Below, piece by piece: positions 8,684 through 14,990 of a stretch of DNA of 26,876 bases (position 1 is the stretch's first letter; the number at the start of each line of letters is the position of its first letter). The notes under the pieces are model-generated. The model did no database searches and was not told the DNA's origin. It was given only the letters and a program-made list of their open reading frames with translations. The position numbers were made by a program, and so were the translations under genes. The DNA comes from Alcaligenaceae bacterium (GTDB lineage: Bacteria; Pseudomonadota; Gammaproteobacteria; Burkholderiales; Burkholderiaceae). The DNA is taken from NCBI GenBank assembly GCA_947372575.1, contig CANBUF010000001.1, positions 1 through 26,876 of the forward strand, given 5' to 3'.

Positions 8684-9574
8684 TCAGGAATAGGTAAATC
8701 GTTTGGCGATGGCCAGCATGCAGTACTCAAGCATGAGTCCCACAATGCCGATGACAAAGATTGCAATGATGATGTTTTCAACCTTGAGGTTGTTCCATTC
8801 GTCCCAAAGCCAGAACCCAATGCCCACACCCCCCGTGAGCATTTCTGCAGCCACAATTACGAGCCAGGCCGTGCCGATCGACAGGCGCACGCCCGTCAGC
8901 ATGTAGGGCAGAGTGGCTGGAAATAAAATCTTGGTGAATACTTTCCACTCTGAGAGATCCAGTACCCGGGCAATGTTGGTGTAGTCCTGTGGAATCTTGC
9001 TCACGCCTACGGCGGTATTGATCACCATCGGCCAGATCGAGCAGATAAAAATGCACCAGATCGCTGCGGGGTTGGCCGCTTTGAAGAGCAGCAGTCCGAT
9101 GGGGAGCCAGGCCAGGGGAGAGACAGGACGCAACAGATTGATGATCGGCGAGGTCATCGCCTGGAACAGACGAAAACGTCCAATTGCGAATCCAACAGGA
9201 ATACCGACCAGTGCGGCCAGGCCGAAACCCAGTGCCACGCGTCTCAGTGAGGACAGGATATTCCAGCCGATGCCTTGATCGTTTGGTCCATTCGAGTAAA
9301 AGGGATCTGAAAAAAGCTCAATAGCGGCATTTAACGTAAAACCGGGCGAAGGGATTTCTTTGATGCCCAGATGAATGCCTTGCCAGATCAGAATAAACAA
9401 AGCGAAACCCATGCAACCGAGCAACGCTGGCAGCACAGGATCCAGGACTCTAAAAATCTGATCTCGCAAGGCTTGTCGCCTTTCTTCACGCAGACGCAGG
9501 GCCTGTATTTCAACTTCTTCTCCTTGCAAACGGTCAGTAAGCTGAGTGTTTGTTGTGTCTGTCGTGTCTGTCAT
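8684..9574 (-). CDS. nrtB: Nitrate ABC transporter permease
   Basis: This is the membrane subunit of the nitrate importer, with 296 residues. A charged N-terminal tail of about 45 residues comes before the first membrane segment (LPALLGCMGFALFILIWQ). A periplasmic stretch and about five more hydrophobic helices follow. The permease EAA-type loop that contacts NrtD is in the KIPQDYTNIARVLDLSEWKVFTKILFPATLPYMLTG region. The family is NrtB, within the SsuC/TauC-like binding-protein-dependent permeases. The gap to nrtA is 4 bp and its AAGGG ribosome site lies within the nrtA end, which suggests coupled translation. Confidence 0.93.
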   Translation of the reverse strand: MTDTTDTTNTQLTDRLQGEEVEIQALRLREERRQALRDQIFRVLDPVLPALLGCMGFALFILIWQGIHLGIKEIPSPGFTLNAAIELFSDPFYSNGPNDQGIGWNILSSLRRVALGFGLAALVGIPVGFAIGRFRLFQAMTSPIINLLRPVSPLAWLPIGLLLFKAANPAAIWCIFICSIWPMVINTAVGVSKIPQDYTNIARVLDLSEWKVFTKILFPATLPYMLTGVRLSIGTAWLVIVAAEMLTGGVGIGFWLWDEWNNLKVENIIIAIFVIGIVGLMLEYCMLAIAKRFTYS

Positions 9575-9578
9575 CGGG

Positions 9579-10850
9579 CTAGCCCTTTATCTTGAAGCTG
9601 TCTGCGTAAGCCACGGGGTTGGTTCCATCCCAGATAGCGCCATCCATCAAGGTTGAGCTGCGCATCTCGGACTTGGGGAGCGGCACGCCTGCCTGTGCGG
9701 CGGCTGCGGTATAGACGTCGATGCGGTTGACCTTCTTGGCGACGTTGAGGTAATCGGGATGTTCCTTGAGCAGGCCCCAGCGTTTTTGCTGCGTGAGGAA
9801 CCACATGCCATCGGACAGATAAGGGAAATTCACCAGCCCGTTGTTATAAAATTTCATCGCGTCCGGGTCGTCCCATTTTTTGCCCAGGCCATCTTCATAG
9901 TGTCCGAGCATGCGCCCCAGAATGACGTCCATCTCCGTATTCACGTAGGATTTTGCGGCAATAGTTTCTGCTGTTTTTTTCTTGTTTTCGTCCGAGGCAT
10001 CAATGAATTTTGAGGCCTCCAGTATTGCGGCTGTCATCGCGCGAGCAGTATTCGGATAGCGTTCGACAAATTCAGCTGTCGTTCCCAGCACTTTTTCAGG
10101 ATGGTCTTTCCAGATGGCTTGCGTGGTGGTGCCCGTAAAGCCGATCTTGTCGACGATCGCACGTGCATTCCAAGGCTCACCCACGCAGTAGCCGTCCATG
10201 TTTCCAACGCGCATGTTTGCCACCATTTGCGGAGGTGGCACGGTAATAATTTTGGCATCTTTCATTGGATTGATACCATTGGCGGCCATCCAGTAATACA
10301 ACCACATGGCATGCGTGCCCGTCGGGAAAGTCTGCGCAAACGTGTATTCGCGTGGCTCCTTTTCCATCAATGCTTTGAGGGTCGCGCCATCTTTGACGCC
10401 CTTGTCTGCAAGTATTTTTGAAAGCGTGATGGCCTGACCATTGGTACTCAAGGTCATCAGGACGGCCATGTCTTTCTTTGGACCGCCAACGCCGACCTGC
10501 ACGCCATAGATCATCCCGTAAAGCGCATGGGCAGCATCGAGTTCTCCGCTGATGACCTTGTCACGCACGCCCGGCCAGGAGGCCTCTTTCGAAGGCTGAA
10601 TTTTCAGTCCATATTTTTTGTCGAAGCCCATCACCGAGGCCATCACCACCGAGGCGCAATCGGTAAGTGGGATAAAGCCGACTTTGACTTCCGGTTTTTC
10701 AGGGGCGTCACTGCCTGCAGCCCAGGCACCCGCTTTGACGAGCGGGTCGACCAGCGCCAGTAGACTCGCTCCACCAACCGATTGAGCTGTTTTGGCCAGA
10801 AGCTTGCGACGCGCGGTGTTACGAATCGTCTTGTTAGGGGGGGTCGACAT
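9579..10850 (-). CDS. nrtA: Nitrate ABC transporter substrate-binding protein with Tat signal
   Basis: This is the periplasmic nitrate/nitrite-binding component, with 423 residues. The N-terminus has twin arginines R14-R15 (ARRKLLAK), then a mildly hydrophobic stretch and an AWA cleavage-like site near residue 44, so Tat export is likely. The NrtA/SsuA-like fold is recognised from VKVGFIPLTDCASVVMA and SWPGVRDKVISGELDAAHAL. It is the first gene of the operon. A clear AGGAG (10860-10864, complement) sits 9 nt before the ATG. A sigma-54 promoter ends about 45 bp upstream of the ATG. Confidence 0.95.
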   Translation of the reverse strand: MSTPPNKTIRNTARRKLLAKTAQSVGGASLLALVDPLVKAGAWAAGSDAPEKPEVKVGFIPLTDCASVVMASVMGFDKKYGLKIQPSKEASWPGVRDKVISGELDAAHALYGMIYGVQVGVGGPKKDMAVLMTLSTNGQAITLSKILADKGVKDGATLKALMEKEPREYTFAQTFPTGTHAMWLYYWMAANGINPMKDAKIITVPPPQMVANMRVGNMDGYCVGEPWNARAIVDKIGFTGTTTQAIWKDHPEKVLGTTAEFVERYPNTARAMTAAILEASKFIDASDENKKKTAETIAAKSYVNTEMDVILGRMLGHYEDGLGKKWDDPDAMKFYNNGLVNFPYLSDGMWFLTQQKRWGLLKEHPDYLNVAKKVNRIDVYTAAAAQAGVPLPKSEMRSSTLMDGAIWDGTNPVAYADSFKIKG

Positions 10851-10866
10851 AGTTTCTGACTCCTGG

Positions 10867-10886
10867 ACAGAATGTTTGGGTTCTGT
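10867..10886. promoter_or_regulatory. Inverted repeat overlapping predicted nrtA transcription start
   Basis: ACAGAA (10867-10872) and TTCTGT (10881-10886) are a perfect inverted repeat with an 8-bp spacer. With a one-base bulge it extends into CCTGG/CCAG and touches the nrtA Shine-Dalgarno. The predicted +1 (about 10885) falls at the edge of one arm. It could be an operator or chance; the function is not known. Confidence 0.3.
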
Positions 10887-10895
10887 ACCAGAATA

Positions 10896-10911
10896 AGCAA
10901 TTCCTGTGCCA
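10896..10911 (-). promoter_or_regulatory. Sigma-54 (RpoN) promoter of the nitrate assimilation operon
   Basis: On the minus strand the sequence reads TGGCAC-N5-TTGCT, an essentially perfect -24/-12 element with GG and GC at consensus spacing. Counting 12 nt from the GC puts transcription start near 10885, leaving a short leader of about 35 nt before the nrtA ATG. There is no recognisable sigma-70 promoter nearby. NtrC is the expected activator. Confidence 0.85.
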
Positions 10912-10999
10912 ACATATACGGGCTGCTATCTAACGCGATAGCGATATTTTCGTCAGACTTGAGGAAGGCCAGTTGGCTAAGTTTGTTTTATATAAATGA

Positions 11000-11055
11000 T
11001 GGTGCATTCTGAATTTGAATGCTGTGAATGGTGCATTTTTAATAAAATTATGCAC
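11000..11055. promoter_or_regulatory. Putative NtrC enhancer half-sites and dyads upstream of nrtA
   Basis: TGGTGCATT occurs at 11000-11008 and again at 11029-11037, 29 bp apart (about three helical turns). An inverted TGCAC half lies at 11051-11055. TGGTGCA/TGCAC are the half-site sequences of NtrC boxes. None is a full canonical 17-bp palindrome. A separate perfect dyad GCATTC-N7-GAATGC spans 11004-11022. The cluster is about 115-170 bp upstream of the predicted start, a normal enhancer distance. The activator is inferred. Confidence 0.55.
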
Positions 11056-11218
11056 GATTTGATGCGGCGCAATAGGCGATACGCCAAATTCAATATTGCG
11101 CGTTTGAGTGTGCAGGCTGTGTATGTTCCGTGTGGCAATGGCAATGTATTGTTCGCCTGGACAAAATGGACGTTTGACTAATCGTTCATCGTTTGATTTG
11201 GCGAACTGTACGCATGGC

Positions 11219-11638
11219 TTATTTTCGGTCGAGCGTTTCGATTTTTTTCAATGCACCGGCAATCGCATCACCTGAAAGGTTGATGGCTGGAATACCTCTG
11301 AATACGAATGCAATTCCCGCAACGGCTTGCAGCTCTTGAACGCTTGCGCCGGCACGCAAGGCCGCTACGGCGTGATTTTCTGCTGCTTGTGAAAGATTCA
11401 TGAGCAGCATGCCAAAGGCCATCAATTGACTGGTCTTCAAGTCCAGGGCTTGCGGCTCAAGCAATTGCGCACGCAGGTGTTCGATGCCTTCGGTCATGTC
11501 CGGGGCCGTCTGCATGCCCAGCGCGATGCGGGTATGGATACGCTCCGGGACAAAGCCCAGAATATGTTTGTAATTGGCCTCAAGCGTATCGATTTTTTCT
11601 TGCGGTGTTGCGTGCGTGTTGGTTTGAGCTTGATGCAT
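11219..11638 (-). CDS. Carboxymuconolactone decarboxylase (CMD)-like family protein
   Basis: This is an all-helical protein of 139 residues with the CMD/AhpD-like core around LKTSQLMAFGMLLMNLSQAAENHAVAALRAGASVQELQAVAGIA. The ENH motif followed by the alanine-rich RAGAS..EL helix is characteristic. It contains no cysteine at all, so the CxxC peroxidase chemistry of AhpD is excluded. Activity resembling gamma-carboxymuconolactone decarboxylase or a lactone isomerase is possible. It starts 29 bp after the LigI-like amidohydrolase on the same strand, which suggests a shared operon and a shared lactone or aromatic-acid pathway. The exact substrate is not deducible. Confidence 0.72.
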   Translation of the reverse strand: MHQAQTNTHATPQEKIDTLEANYKHILGFVPERIHTRIALGMQTAPDMTEGIEHLRAQLLEPQALDLKTSQLMAFGMLLMNLSQAAENHAVAALRAGASVQELQAVAGIAFVFRGIPAINLSGDAIAGALKKIETLDRK

Positions 11639-11667
11639 GTTGTCGTTTTCTATTCAGTGTCCGGCGA

Positions 11668-12570
11668 TCAAACTGCCTGGTAAGGTTTGAAATCGTAGAG
11701 TTTTTCGGGGTTGGTCACGAACAGTTTTTGCCGGGCTGTTTCGTTAGGAATCCAGGTTTCGAGCAGATCTAGCAAGTCAATGTCGTCAGGCATGTTCTTT
11801 GGAATCCCGGGATGTGGCCAGTTTGTGCCCCACACACAGCGATCAACGTGGTGGTTGAGCAGGGTTTGTGCAAACATTTTCATGTCGGGATAGTCTGGCA
11901 TACCGACAGCAGGAAGCGGAGCATCGGACATGCGATACCAGCTTGAAATTTTGACCCAAGTGTCTGGCTTATTGTCCAGGAGGCGACGAATCACCTTGAA
12001 TTCTTCGGACTCGACGCCCACGTCACCCCGGATGCGTCCCATGTGATCGAAGACCAGACCGACCGGACAATCCATCAGGCGCTTTTCCAGACCGATCCAG
12101 TCCGCACCCTTGAGAATGTTGATTTCAATATGCCAGCCGAATTCGGCAATGCGGTCGGCAATTTTTTCTAGATCGCGGGTCGTTGCACCATTCGGGTACT
12201 GATCCATCAGGCGGGCCGCACGAAAGCCTGCCTCATGTAGTTTTGCGATATGTGCGCGGCTGGCGTCCGGTGCGATGGCCGCGACGGCGCGAAATCTATC
12301 TGGATCGGTGCGAATGAAGTCTTCTGTAATCGAGTTGTCAAAAGCATAGGTCGAGCCGTGGACCTGGACACCCCGGTGCACGCCCATGATGCGATGCATA
12401 TTGAGCCAGGATTCCCTTGTGCAGACAGGAGGCGTGTATTTGCGTGCGGGATCCATTGGATACTGGTCATACTTGTCAAAAATATGCGCATGACAATCAA
12501 TCGTGCCTGCAGGAACCTGGCGCAAGGGGGCGCGTAAATCAAGTACGGGAGACAGTAAGGTCTGGGTCAT
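11668..12570 (-). CDS. Amidohydrolase family 2 / LigI-like (2-pyrone-4,6-dicarboxylate lactonase related) hydrolase
   Basis: This cytoplasmic TIM-barrel hydrolase of 300 residues resembles COG3618 members such as LigI and D-galactarolactone isomerase. Visible landmarks are H27 and H29 in DCHAHIF (strand 1), R120 in ARLMDQ, H176 in FDHMGR, and the strand-8 motif WGTNWPH. In LigI the last motif carries the catalytic Asp (WGTDWPH); here it is N250. The protein therefore aligns well overall but has a changed key residue. A lactone is the likely substrate class. It lies 101 bp downstream of a Bug binding protein and 29 bp upstream of the CMD-like gene. I would not assign LigI activity. Confidence 0.82.
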   Translation of the reverse strand: MTQTLLSPVLDLRAPLRQVPAGTIDCHAHIFDKYDQYPMDPARKYTPPVCTRESWLNMHRIMGVHRGVQVHGSTYAFDNSITEDFIRTDPDRFRAVAAIAPDASRAHIAKLHEAGFRAARLMDQYPNGATTRDLEKIADRIAEFGWHIEINILKGADWIGLEKRLMDCPVGLVFDHMGRIRGDVGVESEEFKVIRRLLDNKPDTWVKISSWYRMSDAPLPAVGMPDYPDMKMFAQTLLNHHVDRCVWGTNWPHPGIPKNMPDDIDLLDLLETWIPNETARQKLFVTNPEKLYDFKPYQAV

Positions 12571-12671
12571 TGGAACGTGTTCTCTGATTGGGCGTTTTAG
12601 GCTGTAGGTGTTGAGTGATGGGTATTGAGCAATTCGTAATGTGCAATTCTTAACGTGGAATGCCTGAAAGA

Positions 12672-13673
12672 TTATTCATTAATGACGATGTTGGCAGCCT
12701 TGCCAATCGCCAAGGAATTTGCATAATCTTCGTTTACATATTTCTGAAATGCGGGTCGATCCAGTGTGATGATGTCGACCCCTAGGTTCGCAAATCTTTC
12801 CTTCACCTCAGGACGACTGAGCGCTTGTTTGAGCGCGGCCGTGAGTTGATCCATCACGGGCTGCGGGATGCCGACGGGACCAAAGATCCCTGTGTAGGTC
12901 ACCATATCGAATTTTGGAATTCCAAGTTCTTCAAAGGTTGGAACGTCCGCAATCAGTGGCGAGCGGGTGATGCCCGTTTGTGCAATGGGGATGATCGTGC
13001 CATTGCGGATATGTGCAATCGAGGCCGTGAGTTGATCCATCATGGTGTCGATCTGTCCGCCCACCAGATCATTGAGTGCTGGGCCACTTCCTTTATATGG
13101 AATGTGATTAAGCTTGATGCCCATACGCAAGGCGAGTAGTTCAAGCGCGAGGTGCTGACTCGAACCATTGCCCGCCGAGCCGATCGATATGACGTCTTTG
13201 GGGTTGGCGGACTTTGTTTTGAAGTCCGCAAAATTCTTTATGTCGCCTTTGGCTGACGCGGATAGCACCATTGGGACGGAGTGAATGGGTCCAATGGCTG
13301 CGAGCTCGGTCGTTGGGTCGTAGGGGGCTTTTCTTGCCAGCGCCGGCCCCACTGAAATCGAACCGCTTGACCCGAGCATGAGCGTGTAGCCATCGGGCGC
13401 TGAGCGAACGACGCTGGTGGTACCGATAAAGCCTCCCGCACCCGGCTTGTTTTCGACAACAACCTGCTGGCCGAGAATCTCTGAGAGTGCGGGTGCGACC
13501 GCGCGGGCCGTGATGTCGACATTGCCACCGGGTGCCCAGGGCACGATCAGCTTGATGGGTTGTTTGGGAAAGTCCTGCGCCAGGACTTGGGTACTTGTTG
13601 CAAGCAGCGCAACGAGAAACCCTGTGCAAAGTGAGCGCCGTGTGCGACGCGCGATGAATTGTTTAGTGTGCAT
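12672..13673 (-). CDS. Bug-family TTT substrate-binding protein
   Basis: This complete periplasmic receptor has 333 residues. A Sec signal peptide with a basic start (HTKQFIARRTRR) and hydrophobic core (GFLVALLATSTQV) is probably cut after LA at residue 32. Mature family motifs are IKLIVPWAPGGNVD, VVENKPGAGG and HIPYKGSGPALNDLVGGQ. The ribosome site AGAGAGAC is directly upstream of the ATG. It is the first gene of a minus-strand group with the LigI-like hydrolase and CMD-like protein, and is divergent from a DHDPS-like gene. It probably delivers or senses the compound this locus degrades. TctA/TctB membrane components are not in the window, as is common for Bug proteins. Confidence 0.93.
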   Translation of the reverse strand: MHTKQFIARRTRRSLCTGFLVALLATSTQVLAQDFPKQPIKLIVPWAPGGNVDITARAVAPALSEILGQQVVVENKPGAGGFIGTTSVVRSAPDGYTLMLGSSGSISVGPALARKAPYDPTTELAAIGPIHSVPMVLSASAKGDIKNFADFKTKSANPKDVISIGSAGNGSSQHLALELLALRMGIKLNHIPYKGSGPALNDLVGGQIDTMMDQLTASIAHIRNGTIIPIAQTGITRSPLIADVPTFEELGIPKFDMVTYTGIFGPVGIPQPVMDQLTAALKQALSRPEVKERFANLGVDIITLDRPAFQKYVNEDYANSLAIGKAANIVINE

Positions 13674-13688
13674 GTCTCTCTCTGAGTG

Positions 13689-13735
13689 GTTCGGCTTGCT
13701 ATCCGAACATCTTGTTTTATGTCCTAAGACTAGGA
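13689..13735. promoter_or_regulatory. Two inverted repeats between divergent catabolic genes, candidate operators
   Basis: In the 183-bp divergent spacer, GTTCGG (13689-13694) pairs with CCGAAC (13703-13708) across 8 bp. TCCTA (13722-13726) pairs with TAGGA (13731-13735) across 4 bp. Both are perfect. They may be binding sites of a regulator controlling both directions. No regulator gene is within the window. Confidence 0.35.
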
Positions 13736-13856
13736 TGTCTGCACTCTGGATGCAAGAGATTTATTCAGGGATTTTCCGCTAGACTCTGCAAAGATCAGCC
13801 TGACACTATTATCATCACAACAATAATATCCAAGACATTTTTACAGGAATTTCAGC

Positions 13857-14792
13857 GTGAGCACATTTAATGCATCGGCCAAAGGCGTTTACTTAATTAC
13901 CGTCACGCCCTTCAAGGACAATGGCGAACTCGATCTGGTGAGTACGGACAAGATGGTGGACTTCTGTCTGGAGTCCGGTGTCACGGGTTTAACCATTCTG
14001 GGCATTATGGGTGAGGCCACCAAGTTGACTGCTGAGGAATCCCGCCAGTATGTCAAGCAAGTGCTGGCACGCGTTCAGGGCAAAGTGCCCGTCATCGTTG
14101 GCGCCTCTGCCCCCGGTTTTGCACCTATGTCTGAATTGACTAAAAGCGTCATGGATATGGGCGCCGATGGCGTCATGGTCGCGCCACCACCATCGGTACG
14201 CACGGATGATCAGATTTGCGGGTATTTTGATATGGTGAACGAAACCCTGGGCCCTGATGTGCCCTGGGTGCTGCAGGATCACCCTGTCTCGACCACCGTG
14301 CAGATGTCAACGGCAGTCGTGCTGCGCATTCTCAAAAACTCACCGACGTGTGTCATGCTCAAGCACGAAGACTGGCCTGGACTGGCAAAATTGTCTGCGA
14401 TTTGCAGCGCCATGGAAAAAGGCGAACTGAAACCGACCTCGATCCTGACCGGCAATGGTGGTGGCCTGTTTTTACCAGAAGAGCTTTTGCGTGGCGCCAA
14501 CGGCGCCATGACCGGGTTTGCGTATCCCGAGATGATGGTCGAGGTCTGTCGCGCCCATGCCGCCGGAGATATCGATCGCGCATTTGATGTTTTTGATGCC
14601 TATCTGCCGCTTGCCAAGTATGAGCAACAGGCTGGTATCGGTCTGGCGGTCAGAAAGCACATTCTCGCGCAGCGCGGCGTGATTGCCTCGTCGGCCATCA
14701 GAAAGCCAGGGCCCAAGCTCTCTGCGCTGGATATTGCAGATATTGAGCGCCTGACGGTACGCCAGCAGAAAAAACTCCACGCTCTCGGATAA
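13857..14792 (+). CDS. DHDPS/N-acetylneuraminate lyase superfamily protein (2-keto-acid lyase or dehydratase, non-DapA)
   Basis: The protein has 311 residues and a TIM barrel fold. The GTG at 13857 is chosen because ACAGGA lies about 9 nt upstream and the frame starts in register with the family (GVYLITVTPFKDNGELD). K169 in VMLKHED is the expected Schiff-base lysine, and G-x-x-GE is present as GIMGE (49-53). Two catalytic elements of true dihydrodipicolinate synthase are missing: the Thr-Thr pair is I50-M51, and the Tyr of the YNxP motif is Q140 in LQDHP. It is therefore not DapA. Aldolase or dehydratase action on a 2-keto-3-deoxy sugar acid or similar is possible. It is divergent from the Bug/LigI-like/CMD-like group and probably acts in the same pathway. 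Confidence 0.85.
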   Translation: MSTFNASAKGVYLITVTPFKDNGELDLVSTDKMVDFCLESGVTGLTILGIMGEATKLTAEESRQYVKQVLARVQGKVPVIVGASAPGFAPMSELTKSVMDMGADGVMVAPPPSVRTDDQICGYFDMVNETLGPDVPWVLQDHPVSTTVQMSTAVVLRILKNSPTCVMLKHEDWPGLAKLSAICSAMEKGELKPTSILTGNGGGLFLPEELLRGANGAMTGFAYPEMMVEVCRAHAAGDIDRAFDVFDAYLPLAKYEQQAGIGLAVRKHILAQRGVIASSAIRKPGPKLSALDIADIERLTVRQQKKLHALG

Positions 14793-14800
14793 TCCCGTCC

Positions 14801-14963
14801 GCGCTGTCGCTCCTCCCCAAGTGCGCCAGCAGCCTCGTAAGTCAGCGCTGTCGCTCCACCCAGGTGCGGCAGCATCATCGTCACTCTGCGCTCTCGCTCC
14901 ACTCAGGTGCGCCAGCACCGTCATCAGTCAGCGCTTGCACTTCACTCAGGCGCGATGGCAGTG
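14801..14963. repeat. Tandem repeat, about four copies of a 43-44 bp unit
   Basis: Units begin with GCGCT at 14801, 14845, 14888 and 14931. Lengths are 44, 43 and 43 bp, with a partial fourth copy fading near 14963. The shared core resembles TCGCTCCACTCAGGTGCG followed by CCAGCA, and copies diverge by several substitutions. In the third copy GGTGC-gcca-GCACC makes a perfect small hairpin. The array lies 8 bp after the DHDPS-like stop and before the end of the convergent PAP2 gene. It is non-coding as far as can be seen and could act as a terminator region. Confidence 0.75.
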
Positions 14964-14990
14964 TAGAGCCTCTGTTTGTTTTCTGTTTGT

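Larger units (their letters stand above)
10851..11218. other. 368-bp intergenic regulatory region between nrtA and the CMD-like gene
   Basis: This is AT-rich compared with flanking genes. It holds, from the nrtA side, the Shine-Dalgarno, an inverted repeat, the sigma-54 promoter and the NtrC-like half-sites, all listed separately. From about 11060 to 11218 I see no convincing gene, RNA or terminator. A 61-codon plus-strand frame at 10996-11181 lacks a ribosome site and overlaps the enhancer sites, so it is not called. Confidence 0.6.

Noticed and set aside
9575..9586. GGGCTAGCCC palindrome at the nrtA/nrtB junction
   Set aside because: Ten-base palindrome overlapping a stop codon and ribosome site within a tight operon; probably chance.
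10851..10890. NasR/ANTAR antitermination leader
   Set aside because: The predicted leader is only about 35 nt, too short for the two-hairpin ANTAR RNA.
10996..11181. 61-codon plus-strand frame in the nrtA upstream region
   Set aside because: No ribosome site, atypical composition, and it overlaps the putative NtrC half-sites, so it looks like a chance frame.
13857..14792. dapA (dihydrodipicolinate synthase)
   Set aside because: The Tyr of YNxP and the Thr-Thr pair are replaced, and the context is catabolic rather than lysine synthesis.
14472..14924. 150-codon minus-strand frame crossing the DHDPS-like gene and the tandem repeat
   Set aside because: It is antisense to a clear gene and partly made of repeat sequence, with no recognisable protein features.
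14801..14963. CRISPR-like array
   Set aside because: Repeats are directly adjacent with no unique spacers, diverge between copies, and there are no cas genes in the window.
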